A DNA stretch of 64,000 nt from Thiomonas sp. X19. Lineage in GTDB: Bacteria; Pseudomonadota; Gammaproteobacteria; Burkholderiales; Burkholderiaceae_C. Below, piece by piece: positions 18,101-26,456 of the stretch. The position numbers and the translations under genes are program-made. A model generated the notes under the pieces. It was not told where the DNA came from. It was given only the letters and a program-made list of their open reading frames with translations, and did no database searches. The DNA is taken from assembly GCF_900089495.1 (NCBI RefSeq), contig NZ_LT605203.1:2947016-3011015 (forward strand), read 5' to 3'. Each line of letters begins with the position of its first letter. Within the stretch, counting starts at the first letter, position 1.

Positions 18101-18812
18101 CGAGGTTGCCTTGCGCCCCAGGCGGCCCAGCGTTCGGCCCGGGGATGGGCCAGGCCCCGAATAAATAGCCCCCTCGCCCCAGCACACCGATCACCTCGCC
18201 AGCCGCACGCTGGCGGGGCGTCAACAGGGCGTGATAGAGCTGTACCTGCCGGCCCATGTCGATCCCGCCGACCAGATAGAACAGGGAGCCGTTCTGGGTC
18301 GGTCCAGCCAGAGCGAAAGGAATCACCAAGCTGTGAACCAAGGGGCTGACGATGGGATGAAACAACTGCAGGGCGCGGGGATGAGCGCGCGCTTGCTCCA
18401 GGAAACCGCGCAGCACGGGGTTGGCATTCAGGTTGGGTTTGGCCGCGCCGGTGGCAAGCGCTGTGCTGGCGACGATTTGACCGTCGGCGCCAACCACGTT
18501 CAGCACGGCGATCCCGCGATCGGACTGCGCGAACTGGATCAGCCGTCGGCGCACCAAGCCTAGATCCCGTTCGTGCCCGTCTTGAAGCTGCGAGGCGAGT
18601 AAGTCCAGATTCCTGGCATATTGATCGAATTGGATCTGGACCGCTTGATGGGTCAACTGCGTCAGGGCATGGAGTTGATCGCGCGTCTGATGCAACTGTT
18701 CGCGCCAAGTGCTGGCCAGGTACCAGCCCATGCCTGCGAGCAGCAGGCCCAGAACGCAGGCATAGAGTCCAAGGGTCAAGCGGCGGAATCGGTGTTCGGA
18801 GGCAGCCGGCAT
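15123..18812 (-). CDS. membrane GGDEF-EAL protein with GAF, PAS and C-terminal CZB-like zinc-binding domain
   Basis: A 1,229-residue cyclic di-GMP enzyme. Order: TM1 (12-34), large periplasmic sensor region (35-295), TM2 (about 306-330), GAF-like (360-520), PAS (535-655), GGDEF with intact GGDEF at 745-749, EAL (845-1090) with AEALLR at 879-884, NISPRHF and the DDFGTG loop at 1001-1006. A C-terminal region of about 120 residues resembles a CZB domain, with H1125, C1154 in CLLGTW, H1180 and H1184 in the 3-His/1-Cys pattern. Both catalytic signatures look usable. CZB domains bind zinc tightly, so zinc or an oxidant acting on the Cys may control activity. This is monocistronic. Confidence 0.85.
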   Translation of the reverse strand: MPAASEHRFRRLTLGLYACVLGLLLAGMGWYLASTWREQLHQTRDQLHALTQLTHQAVQIQFDQYARNLDLLASQLQDGHERDLGLVRRRLIQFAQSDRGIAVLNVVGADGQIVASTALATGAAKPNLNANPVLRGFLEQARAHPRALQLFHPIVSPLVHSLVIPFALAGPTQNGSLFYLVGGIDMGRQVQLYHALLTPRQRAAGEVIGVLGRGGYLFGAWPIPGPNAGPPGAQGNLDNFLLRPRNGALQQDLLKHPEALRGDVDGLINIGLANTEYLGAFQRLAHFPLYAFVFAPKPLVWQNWWHLTLAPLIGAAIGIAMLTLIMGLSLRLQRQWFLDTQRKNEQLRSAYQAESRQSTALGLLGQTLVMTMRAPDAHAILQGLCALATEQLGCALVWVGRAAVDAPRRVSVLASAGHTAYLDDIEIALDDPQTGQGPFAHCINSRQPVFLGIDTPAFHPWRDRARAYGIQDILALPLPMGTGQIDHAVLVYGTRPGFFTDAHVVGTLRQMVQEVALALQSLLARQALERARHAESAANARYHQIFSNLPAGVIVFNAEGRVQYCSAAFIGLYNLDVDPQTFVGRPWREIWAQIAELHVNPEQTTQRIKAQMFHNQAVEDEIRLRNGRVLLGSYVPLHDQGQPHGALWSLQDITSLKTQEAQIKKLINQDPLTGLANRRAFDTRLAQCLYALASSQQLVVGILDLDYFKNINDRLGHQVGDELLIEVSRRLGQVLRDTDLLARLGGDEFGLILPDCPSLDHLGDIAQRLLDAVEPPMQLNGHTESISLSLGFAVQLDGVIDGPTLLRQADIAMYAAKADGRRQYRIFGEAMEAQVARRESLLQWVGRALREHRLELHYQPILSFTTDAKGLLVASVRKAEALLRLRDELGTLHAAGAFEEVLDDPQLAVHIGRYVLHEAVSRALQWRAEGQRLQVCINISPRHFLDRGFLEDVKQALRAVPAGIRDLIELELTEHGSQLNGQQARDVVKACRSLGVCVSLDDFGTGSASLTHLQLLDVSTVKIDRRFTRDLFSSDADLSITYGMLRTAQMMGLNVVAEGVESSRQALALCVMGCLHLQGYVIARPMSAQQLHAWLGQWREALPWIDQIEGGLQVDDAAIQAIVTHSIGIRNLVQQTIGDQDRDFYLQPNAHELCLLGTWCTRQAERYQGGSPFAALLSSHAAFHDLARHGMTEPGIVDPTALGAASQRMRQAFWDVLLGCKATEADQQA

Positions 18813-18937
18813 GGGCAGGGCTAGGTCTGGTGGAGTATGTAGAGTTTGAACTTAACTGATTGGCCAGTGCGACTCACCAATAACTCCTTCACCCCAGGTC
18901 GCTGGACGCCGGCGGCGAAGCCGCGATAAGCTGGCGC

Positions 18938-19393
18938 ATGCCGCAATTCGCCGCCCTCGTTGGAATCAGCCTGCTCGCCGTTGTCGCCGGACTCAGCTTC
19001 GTCATGCAGCAAGCGGTCAATGCAGATCTGCGGGCAAGCCTGCACTCCGCCGCATGGGCAGGATTCGTGAGCTATCTCGGTGGAACGATCTGCATGCTCG
19101 TCCTTGCCCTGGTTTTGCGTGACCAGGTGCCCCAGGCCAGCGCCATGGCCCGCAGCCACTGGTGGGCATGGAGCGGCGGGCTGTTCGGGGCCATCTATAT
19201 CGGCATTTCCATCGTGCTCGTGCCCCGAATCGGTACGGCGGCGTTCGTGGCGCTGCTCGTCGCTGGCCAGATGCTCTCCTCCCTGATCTTCGACCACTAC
19301 GGCCTGTTCGGCGTACCGCGGCACCCGGTCGATCTGGTGCGGCTTTCAGGCGCCTTCTTGCTGGTGATCGGCGTGGTGCTGGTGCGCTACTGA
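18938..19393 (+). CDS. small DMT-superfamily membrane protein (YdcZ/DUF606 type)
   Basis: A 151-residue, very hydrophobic protein with five predicted membrane segments and the half-size DUF606 (EamA-related) layout. The start MPQFAALVGISLLAVVAGLS is the first helix, followed by FVMQQAVNADLRA, which is characteristic of this family, and a C-terminal helix ending VLVRY. Members usually work as paired or dimeric small transporters. It is divergent from the GGDEF-EAL gene. Substrate unknown. Confidence 0.75.
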   Translation: MPQFAALVGISLLAVVAGLSFVMQQAVNADLRASLHSAAWAGFVSYLGGTICMLVLALVLRDQVPQASAMARSHWWAWSGGLFGAIYIGISIVLVPRIGTAAFVALLVAGQMLSSLIFDHYGLFGVPRHPVDLVRLSGAFLLVIGVVLVRY

Positions 19394-19533
19394 GGCGTGC
19401 CCCCGAGGCGGCGCGCGGCATTCAAGATGCCGATCGAGGCGTGGCCGATGCATGGATTCATCGTGGTGGCCCGGATGCACAAGTCAGCGGCACGCTATGG
19501 TATGGGTCGCCCCCAACCTGAAGCGACCCCCGC

Positions 19534-19896
19534 ATGCACTCCGCCGTCAAGACCGAACCTCCCTCAGACATGTCGACGGCCACCCATCTCACGGATGGGG
19601 CCGTGGCGGCGCTGGGCCACTGGATCCAGGGCAAAGCCTTGCCCCATGCCGGACGCGACTTGAAGCCAGTGCGTTTGTTGCTGGGCCAACGTCTCGTGGT
19701 GGAGTTGTCGTTCCACGGACGCCACCAAGTTCTGGCCGACGGCATCACCGGAGTGCTGTATGACGCCCGCACGGGGCACTGCCTGTCGAGCTCAAGGCTG
19801 GTTCTGGATGTAGGCGCCCTGGCCGAGGTGGGCAAACCCCAAGCACAGGCCTGGTTGCTTCAGCGTCTGGCCGCCAACAAAGCCAAGAAGAGATAG
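19534..19896 (+). CDS. hypothetical protein
   Basis: A 120-residue protein with no family I recognise, no signal peptide and no membrane helix. An internal ATG at 19570 (MSTATHLTDG) is an alternative start; neither has a strong ribosome site. The C-terminus is basic (NKAKKR). GC codon pattern and lack of overlap with a better frame support it being real, but the assignment is weak. Confidence 0.5.
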   Translation: MHSAVKTEPPSDMSTATHLTDGAVAALGHWIQGKALPHAGRDLKPVRLLLGQRLVVELSFHGRHQVLADGITGVLYDARTGHCLSSSRLVLDVGALAEVGKPQAQAWLLQRLAANKAKKR

Positions 19897-20230
19897 CGCT
19901 GCGGTGGCAGGCCTCACCTTGAAGCGGGCGGCCCATGAGGCTGGTGAGCAGCCCGATGTCCTAACCGGGCACTCTTGCTGTGCGGTCTGGATGCGTTCAC
20001 ACCTGACGCGCGCTACTTTGCCAATCTGGCAACCCTCAAGCAGGCCGCATTCCATCAATCCCGCTGTGGGTCACGAATTGCCCATTGCATCATTCGGCTC
20101 GTCGCATGCATCACTGGCCGCCGCGTGCAACCCTGCCCTGCCTGCAACCCGCCAGTAGTCGCATGAATCGGGGAATGCTGTTCAGATCTACGGAGCCACT
20201 TCTCAACATCATGAAGATGAGAAAGACAGA
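19897..20230. other. intergenic segment before the LysR gene
   Basis: 334 bases without a supportable gene. It should contain the promoter of the LysR gene at 20231. I see no repeat, terminator or RNA gene in it. Confidence 0.4.
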
Positions 20231-21121
20231 ATGATGCGACTCGATCCAACTTCTCTGAGATTATTCGTCAGTGTCGTTGAGGAGGGCACGATCGCTGCCG
20301 CAGCCGAGCTTGAGCATCTCGCCGCCTCCGCAGTCAGCAAACGACTCAGTGAACTGGAGGAGACACTCAACACCCAGTTACTGACGCGCAGCAACAAAGG
20401 CATCGAACCGACGGCAGCGGGCATTGCGTTGTTGAATCTGGCGCGGGGCGTTCTCCATCATCTCGATGAGATTTACTCGCAGATGCGGGAGTACTCAAGC
20501 GGCATTCGGGGCCATATCCGAGTGTTTGCCAACATCTCGGCGATCACCCAACTCCTTCCAGAAAAACTGAAATCCTTCTTGGCCGTTTACCCTCTCGTGC
20601 AAATCCATCTGGAAGAAAAAATCAGTACGGTGATCACCAAGGCTGTCGCCGAGAATGCAGCCGATATAGGCATTTTCACCATGGGGCATCATGGCCAGAA
20701 TCTTGAAATCTTTCCTTACCATAACGACGAACTCGTGCTGATTACGCCACGACATCACATCCTCGCGCAGAAACAATCGGCCTGTCTCGCCGAAACACTC
20801 GATTTTGATTATGTCGGCCTCCATACCGGCAGCGCCATCAATCATCAACTGATCAAGGCAGCAACTGAACTTGAACGAAGCTTGAAGCTGCGCATTCAGG
20901 TCACCAGCTATGATGCACTCTGCCTGATGGTCGATGCTGGGCTGGGTATCGGTATCATTCCAAGCAATAGCGCGCAACCCTATTTGAAATCTTTAGCCAT
21001 CAAAGCCATTCCTTTGAATGAGCCGTGGGCGAAGCGCGAACTGGCGATTTGCGTTCGCTCCTACGACGCGCTTTCGGTTGCCGCAAGAATTCTGGTTGAC
21101 CATCTCAGAAAACCATCCTGA
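20231..21121 (+). CDS. LysR-family regulator of the CoA-transferase/lyase cluster
   Basis: A 296-residue LysR-type regulator: winged HTH (about 5-65, with LRLFVSVVEEGTIAAAAE and SAVSKRLSELEETL) and substrate-binding domain (about 92-290). It lies on the same strand, 202 bases upstream of the CoA-transferase gene, and is the only regulator near that catabolic cluster, so it probably controls it. It belongs to a subgroup often placed ahead of CoA-transferase or tricarboxylate genes in Burkholderiales. The effector is unknown; a cluster intermediate is the natural guess. Confidence 0.85.
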   Translation: MMRLDPTSLRLFVSVVEEGTIAAAAELEHLAASAVSKRLSELEETLNTQLLTRSNKGIEPTAAGIALLNLARGVLHHLDEIYSQMREYSSGIRGHIRVFANISAITQLLPEKLKSFLAVYPLVQIHLEEKISTVITKAVAENAADIGIFTMGHHGQNLEIFPYHNDELVLITPRHHILAQKQSACLAETLDFDYVGLHTGSAINHQLIKAATELERSLKLRIQVTSYDALCLMVDAGLGIGIIPSNSAQPYLKSLAIKAIPLNEPWAKRELAICVRSYDALSVAARILVDHLRKPS

Positions 21122-21322
21122 ACCCTATGCCCCAAGCCTGCCATCGTATTTCGTGATGGCAGGCTCGCGTAATAGCGTTTTACCCCGCTTGAAACCGCAT
21201 CCATACTTCGGATGACACGGTGTCGCACCTGCCAAAACCAGCGAGCACCGGCCATTCCGCATAGGAGGATCAATGGTTCATTCAAGCAGTCCGGGCGCCA
21301 TGAAGCTGAGCGATGCTTCTCG

Positions 21323-22540
21323 ATGAGCTCGAAAACATCGAACAGCGACGGAAAGTCGCCCCTTGCTGGAATGAAGGTGATCGAACTGGGGACGCTCATC
21401 GCCGGACCCTACGCCGCGAGTCTTCTAGCCCAGTTCGGCGCCGAAGTGATCAAGATCGAGCCGCCCGGTGATGGCGATCCGCTGCGCAAATGGCGCAAGC
21501 TCCACAACGGCACATCCTTGTGGTGGTACACGCAGAGCCGCAACAAGAAATCGATCACGCTCAACCTCAAATCGGAGAAGGGCCAACAGATCGTCCGCGA
21601 CCTCGTTCGGGATGCGGACATCGTGATCGAGAACTTCCGCCCCGGGTCGCTCGAAGCATGGGGTTTGGGCTGGGAGCATCTGTCGCAGATCAATCCAGAC
21701 CTGGTCATGGTGCGCGTCTCGGGCTACGGCCAGACAGGCCCCTATCGGGATAGACCGGGATTCGCGGCCATCGCGGAATCCCTGGGCGGGCTGCGCCACT
21801 TGGCGGGCTACCCGGACCGCCCGCCCGTACGCATGGGCGTGAGCATCGGTGACACGCTCGCTTCCCTGTACGGGGTGATCGGTGCGCTGCTGGCGATGCA
21901 TCACCTCAAGGTGAATGGAGGCAAGGGACAATATATCGATGTGGCGCTGTACGAGGCCGTCTTCGGCGTGATGGAGAGCCTCGTTCCGGAGTTCTCGGTT
22001 TCCGGTTATGTCCGCGCATGCACGGGGGCCAGCTTGCCGGGGATATCTCCCTCGAACACCTACCTGTGCAAGGATGGCCAGTACGTCGTCATCGCCGGCA
22101 ATGGGGACAGCATTTTCAAGCGGATGATGCAGGCCATCGGCCGCGACGACCTGGCCGGCGACCCCAAACTTGCGCGCAATGATGGCCGTGTCGAGCACAA
22201 CGACATGCTTGACGAAGCGATTTCCAGGTGGACGACTTCTCATGACCTGGACGATGTGCTCAAAACGCTCGATGCGGCAGCGGTTCCGTGCAGCAAGATT
22301 TATACGGCGGCGGACATCCATGCGGACCCCCATTACCGGGCGCGCGACATGATTGGGCGGTTCTCCCTGCCGGATGGGCAAGCGATCGACCTGCCCGGCA
22401 TCGTGCCCAAGTTGAGCGAGACGCCGGGACGGACGAAATGGCTCGGCCCCGCGCTTGGCGCCCATACCGCGGAGGTGCTGGCATCGATCGGCATCGACAG
22501 CAGCGCCGTCGCCGAACTCAGGGCGCAGGGCGTGGTTTAA
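21323..22540 (+). CDS. family III (CaiB/BaiF) CoA-transferase
   Basis: A 405-residue family III CoA-transferase. The start at 21323 (MSSKTS) places LAGMKVIELGTLIAGPYAA at the proper N-terminal position; the longer frame from 21212 adds unrelated residues. The catalytic aspartate that forms the aspartyl-CoA ester is D177 in MGVSIGDTLASL. Other signatures are AEVIKIEPPGDGD, NLKSEKGQ and YGQTGPYRDRPGFAAIAES. It would activate an organic acid using CoA from succinyl-CoA or similar. The following lyase genes suggest a branched or hydroxylated dicarboxylate as substrate (succinyl-CoA:HMG/glutarate type or citramalate type). Inferred, not shown. Confidence 0.88.
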   Translation: MSSKTSNSDGKSPLAGMKVIELGTLIAGPYAASLLAQFGAEVIKIEPPGDGDPLRKWRKLHNGTSLWWYTQSRNKKSITLNLKSEKGQQIVRDLVRDADIVIENFRPGSLEAWGLGWEHLSQINPDLVMVRVSGYGQTGPYRDRPGFAAIAESLGGLRHLAGYPDRPPVRMGVSIGDTLASLYGVIGALLAMHHLKVNGGKGQYIDVALYEAVFGVMESLVPEFSVSGYVRACTGASLPGISPSNTYLCKDGQYVVIAGNGDSIFKRMMQAIGRDDLAGDPKLARNDGRVEHNDMLDEAISRWTTSHDLDDVLKTLDAAAVPCSKIYTAADIHADPHYRARDMIGRFSLPDGQAIDLPGIVPKLSETPGRTKWLGPALGAHTAEVLASIGIDSSAVAELRAQGVV

Positions 22541-22569
22541 GCGACTATCGCCAACCAAGGAGCACCAGC

Positions 22570-23514
22570 ATGCTGTTCTCGAAATCGCCCATGCGGGTTT
22601 CGATCCAAGATGTCGCCGTGCGTGACGGCTTCCAGAGCGAGTCGGTATTTGTGCCGACCGAAGACAAGATCCGACTGATCGACCGGCTTTCCCGGACCGG
22701 CCTGGCCAAGATCGAGGTGACTTCTTTCGTCTCGCCCAAGGCGATACCCAACCTGCGGGACGCCGAGCAAGTCATGCGTGGAATCACCAGGGCGGCCGAT
22801 GTGGCCTATGTCTGCCTGGTCCCGAACGAACGCGGCTGCGAGCGGGCACTGGCCTGTGAGGTGGATGAAATCAACCTGATCATGTCCATCGGAGAGCGCC
22901 ACAACTTGGCGAACATACGCATGAGCTGTGAACAATCGCTGGAACAGTTCCGCCGTGTCATGGCCATGGTCAGGGGGACCGGGGTACGCGTGAACGGCAC
23001 CATCGCCACAGCCTTCGGTTGCCCGTTCGACGGCGACCAGGCGCCAAGCAAGATCTTGCGGGCTGCCACGCACGACCTCGACATGGGCATGCACAGCGTG
23101 ACGCTCGCCGACACGACTGGCATGGCCGCGCCAAGACAGGTCGGAGAACTGGTACAGATCTTCCTGCAGACGTTCCCGGAAGTCCCGCTAACCCTGCATT
23201 TTCACAACACGCGCGGCATGGGACTGGCGAATGTGATCGCCGCCATCGAGGCTGGCGCCCGCAGCTTCGACGCCTCGCTGGGCGGAATCGGTGGCTGCCC
23301 CTTTGCGCCCGGTGCCACGGGCAACATCTGCACCGAGGATCTGGTGCACATGCTGGAGTCGTGCGGCATTTCCACGGGCGTCGATCTGGATCGGCTGCTC
23401 GCGATCGCGAAAGATCTGCCGCGCGTCCTCGGTCACGACGTTCCGGGGCAGGTCCTCAAGGCCGGGAAAAGAACGGATCTGCATCCGCACCACACACCAC
23501 TCCAGCTTGCTTGA
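22570..23514 (+). CDS. HMG-CoA lyase-like enzyme
   Basis: A 314-residue DRE-TIM barrel enzyme of the HMG-CoA lyase family, with AAGGAGC before the ATG at 22570. Catalytic marks are RDGFQSE (22-28), the IEVTSFVSPK strand, metal-binding HFHNTRG (usual HCHDTYG, so the aspartate is replaced by asparagine) and the flexible loop GGIGGCPFAPGATGN with the active Cys. It would cleave a 3-hydroxy-3-methylacyl-CoA such as HMG-CoA (to acetoacetate and acetyl-CoA) or citramalyl-CoA (to pyruvate and acetyl-CoA). It starts 29 bases after the CoA-transferase, which would supply the thioester. Confidence 0.87.
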   Translation: MLFSKSPMRVSIQDVAVRDGFQSESVFVPTEDKIRLIDRLSRTGLAKIEVTSFVSPKAIPNLRDAEQVMRGITRAADVAYVCLVPNERGCERALACEVDEINLIMSIGERHNLANIRMSCEQSLEQFRRVMAMVRGTGVRVNGTIATAFGCPFDGDQAPSKILRAATHDLDMGMHSVTLADTTGMAAPRQVGELVQIFLQTFPEVPLTLHFHNTRGMGLANVIAAIEAGARSFDASLGGIGGCPFAPGATGNICTEDLVHMLESCGISTGVDLDRLLAIAKDLPRVLGHDVPGQVLKAGKRTDLHPHHTPLQLA

Positions 23515-23547
23515 AGCGAACGCATTCAACTCAAAAAGGCTTGTCTC

Positions 23548-24438
23548 ATGAAAAAAACGACCCAACTCAAGCACCTCCTTCAGGCCAAGCAACTGCTCGT
23601 CGCGCCCGGCGCCTATGACGCGCTGAGCGCCAAGATCATCGCGCGCTGTGGATTCGACGCCGTGTATATGACCGGCTACGGCGCCTCGGCCAGCGTGCTG
23701 GGTGCGCCCGACGTGGGTTTGCTCACGATGAGCGAGATGCTGAAGCTGGCGGGCGATATCGCCGATGCTGTGAACATCCCCGTGCTGGCCGACGGCGACA
23801 CCGGTTTTGGCAATGCCATCAACGTGAAGCGCACGGTCAGGGAATACGAAAAAGCGGGCGTCTGCGGCATCCAGCTCGAAGACCAGGTTTCCCCCAAGAA
23901 GTGTGGCCACATGCTGGGGCGCGAGGTCATTCCGATGGAGGACATGGTGCAGAAGATCAAGGCGGCCGTCGACACGCGCCAGGACGATGATTTCGTCATC
24001 GTTGCGCGCACGGACGCTCGGACCAGCCATGGCCTGGAAGAAGCGTTGCGGCGGGGACGAGCGTACGAGCAGGCCGGCGCCGACGTGATCTTCATCGAGT
24101 CTCCCGAGAGCGTGGACGAACTCAGGCGGATCAATGAGGCGTTTCCCAACACGCCGACGCTCGCCAACATGATCGAGGGTGGCCGGACCCCGCTGCTGCG
24201 CGCCGATGAACTCGAGGGATTGGGTTTCGGGATCGCCATCTACCCTCTCGGCCCGCTGTACGCCGCAGCGAAAGCGGTCGAGTCGTACTTGAAGGAACTC
24301 CGGACGGCCAAGAGCACGGCGAACAAGGTCCGGGACATGATCACCTTTGCCGAGTTCAACACGCTCATCGGTCTGGCCGAATACGGCCAACTCGAAGATC
24401 TGTACAAGACGAGGCGCTGTATCCCAACGCCTGGATGA
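23548..24438 (+). CDS. isocitrate lyase/PEP mutase superfamily lyase (dimethylmalate/methylisocitrate lyase-like)
   Basis: A 296-residue alpha/beta barrel protein. Family marks: PGAYDALSAKII near the N-terminus, MTGYGASASVLG, metal-binding LADGDTGFGN, QLEDQVSPKKCGHMLGR with the KKCGH signature whose Cys is the catalytic acid in true lyases, and VARTDA. The KKCGH motif points to 2,3-dimethylmalate, methylisocitrate or related C-C lyases rather than phosphonate mutases. It lies 33 bases behind the HMG-CoA-lyase-like gene. Two different retro-aldol lyases in one operon would suit a branched hydroxydiacid split in two stages. Exact substrate unknown. Confidence 0.85.
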   Translation: MKKTTQLKHLLQAKQLLVAPGAYDALSAKIIARCGFDAVYMTGYGASASVLGAPDVGLLTMSEMLKLAGDIADAVNIPVLADGDTGFGNAINVKRTVREYEKAGVCGIQLEDQVSPKKCGHMLGREVIPMEDMVQKIKAAVDTRQDDDFVIVARTDARTSHGLEEALRRGRAYEQAGADVIFIESPESVDELRRINEAFPNTPTLANMIEGGRTPLLRADELEGLGFGIAIYPLGPLYAAAKAVESYLKELRTAKSTANKVRDMITFAEFNTLIGLAEYGQLEDLYKTRRCIPTPG

Positions 24439-24827
24439 CGAAGTGTTTGAAACTCCGCACGACGCATCATGACAGTGAGGTTGAAATGCGTGGCAGCGCG
24501 CTGTGAACGCAGCTTTATCCCTGTCAAAAACGGGTTCCGGCACGGACGTCTGTGCTGGCCAAGGCTGGTCGCATGCTTCTCCAGCGATTCCCGGTAAAGG
24601 CGTATGGCATGAACCAAACCTTGATGGAGGCATGCGCCATGTTGTCGTCGATCAACCACCGGAGACTCCGAGCGAGGCCGTTGCGGCCTGCCTTGCTCTG
24701 CGTTGTTCAAGCTTGCCCGCGGGAGATGCAAGCTGCCTCGTAGGCCGCCAACCGGTTCAGTCAGCAGCACGTCACTGAAGGTGCTCTCTGAATTTTGAAA
24801 CAACCCAAAGACATCAGGAGACAAGAC
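24439..24827. other. degenerate intergenic segment inside the catabolic cluster
   Basis: 389 bases between the lyase and transporter genes. Overlapping short frames on both strands match nothing I know. The last 20 bases hold the transporter's ribosome site (AGGAGA at 24816). The transporter may thus have its own promoter here. Confidence 0.4.
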
Positions 24828-26279
24828 ATGGCTTCAATACCCGTAACTCCAGCATCGTCGCCACAGGACTTGGCTTCAAGACCTGTCGCTGCGGCGCTTT
24901 CGCCCCAGAATCCAACCATCGCCGCGCGCATCGACCGCCTGCCGCCTTCCAGAACCGTGCGCAACATGGTGGCCTTGTTGTCGCTGGGTGGTTCATTCGA
25001 GTTCTACGACCTGTTCCTCACGGCCTACATCGCCCCCGGCCTGTTCAAGAGCGGGGTGTTCACCGCCACCACCAAGGGCCTGTTCGGCATGGAGGGCATC
25101 GCCAGCTTCGTCGCCGCGCTGTTCGGCGGTTTGTGGGTGGGCACCTTGTTCGTGAGCTGGCTGTCGGACCGGTATGGGCGGCGCGCGGTCTACACCTGGT
25201 CGCTGCTGTGGTACTGCGCGGGCACGCTCATCATGGCGTTTCAGCACACGGCGATGAGCATCGACATCTGGCGCTTCATCGCTTCCATCGGCATCGGCGT
25301 GGAGCTGGTGAACATCGACAGTTACGTGTCGGAAATGGCACCCCGCGCGCAACGCGGACAATATTTCGCATTCAACCAGGTCTTTGCCTTCGCAGCGGTT
25401 CCGGTGGTGGCGTTCCTCGGGTGGATGCTGGTTCCGCAGCAAATCATGGGACTGGACGGCTGGCGCTGGGTGGCGATCATTGGCGCGATTGGCGCGGTGT
25501 TCGTCTGGTTCATCCGGCTGCGCCTGCCCGAATCTCCCCGCTGGCTGGCGCAGCACGGCCGGCACGAGGAGGCCGATCGCATCATGCGCACCATTGAGGG
25601 CAAGGTGCAGGCCGAGACGGGGCAGCCGCTGCCGCCGCCGGTCGTGGTGGCGGGAGAGGACGAAACGGTGCGCGGCGCATGGATGGAAATGTGGCACGAC
25701 GCCTACCGTCGCCGCACCACCATGCTCATCCTGTTCAACATCTTGCAGACCGTTGGTTTTTACGGCTTTGCGGTCTGGGCACCGACCTACCTGATTTCAA
25801 AGGGGCTGGATGTCACCAAATCGCTGGAGTACACCTTCATCATCGCGATGGCCAATCCCGTGGGGCCACTGATCGGTTTGGTGTTTGCGGACCGATTCGA
25901 GCGCAAGTGGCAGATCGGCATCGCTGCCCTGGTGGTCGCCGGTGCCGGCTTGCTGTTCGCCAATTCTGCGGCGGCGCTGCCGATTGTGCTGTTCGGCATC
26001 CTGGTCACGCTGGCAAACAACTGGATGAGCTTTGCGTTTCATGCTTACCAGTCCGAGCTTTACCCGACGCGCATCCGGGCGCGAGCTGTGGGCTTCGTGT
26101 ATTCGTTCAGCCGCATCAGCGCGGTGTTCAGCGGATTTTTGATCGCTTGGCTGCTGGGGCACTATGGAGCCATGGGGGTGTTCAGTTTCATCGCCGCAGC
26201 CATGGTGGGGGTTTTCCTCGTCGTTGCCACGATGGGCCCGAAAGTGACGAAGCGCCGGCTGGAGGATATTGCACGCTAG
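24828..26279 (+). CDS. MFS organic-acid/aromatic-acid transporter
   Basis: A 483-residue, 12-helix major facilitator starting at the ATG at 24828 behind AGGAGACAAGAC. The helix 2-3 loop has the family motif [15 protein letters not shown], the helix 4-5 region has [12 protein letters not shown], and the second-half counterpart is FADRFERKW. The closest layout is the sugar/aromatic-acid:H+ symporter branch. It follows the CoA-transferase and two lyases and probably imports their acidic substrate. Its N-terminal 35 residues (Pro/Ala/Ser-rich) are cytoplasmic. Confidence 0.85.
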   Translation: MASIPVTPASSPQDLASRPVAAALSPQNPTIAARIDRLPPSRTVRNMVALLSLGGSFEFYDLFLTAYIAPGLFKSGVFTATTKGLFGMEGIASFVAALFGGLWVGTLFVSWLSDRYGRRAVYTWSLLWYCAGTLIMAFQHTAMSIDIWRFIASIGIGVELVNIDSYVSEMAPRAQRGQYFAFNQVFAFAAVPVVAFLGWMLVPQQIMGLDGWRWVAIIGAIGAVFVWFIRLRLPESPRWLAQHGRHEEADRIMRTIEGKVQAETGQPLPPPVVVAGEDETVRGAWMEMWHDAYRRRTTMLILFNILQTVGFYGFAVWAPTYLISKGLDVTKSLEYTFIIAMANPVGPLIGLVFADRFERKWQIGIAALVVAGAGLLFANSAAALPIVLFGILVTLANNWMSFAFHAYQSELYPTRIRARAVGFVYSFSRISAVFSGFLIAWLLGHYGAMGVFSFIAAAMVGVFLVVATMGPKVTKRRLEDIAR

Positions 26280-26456
26280 CCATGCTGCGTCATGTATTAA
26301 AAGGCTGCGCGGTTCCCAGACTCTGCCGATCTCTGGGCGCCGCGCACCGGCATCGGACGCGCCAGCGCATACCCTTGGCCGGCCGTGGCGTCCTATGTGA
26401 AGTCTGAAAACCGAGCTTGGCACGGCCAGATCATCAGGTCGGCAGCGCGAAGCCGC

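Noticed and set aside
15888..18708. Several long frames (up to 388 codons) antisense or out of frame within the GGDEF-EAL gene
   Set aside because: High GC third positions leave long shadow frames; the minus-strand 1,229-codon frame has clear domains throughout.
21425..22558. 377-codon minus-strand frame opposite the CoA-transferase
   Set aside because: Antisense shadow; the plus strand carries a complete family III CoA-transferase.
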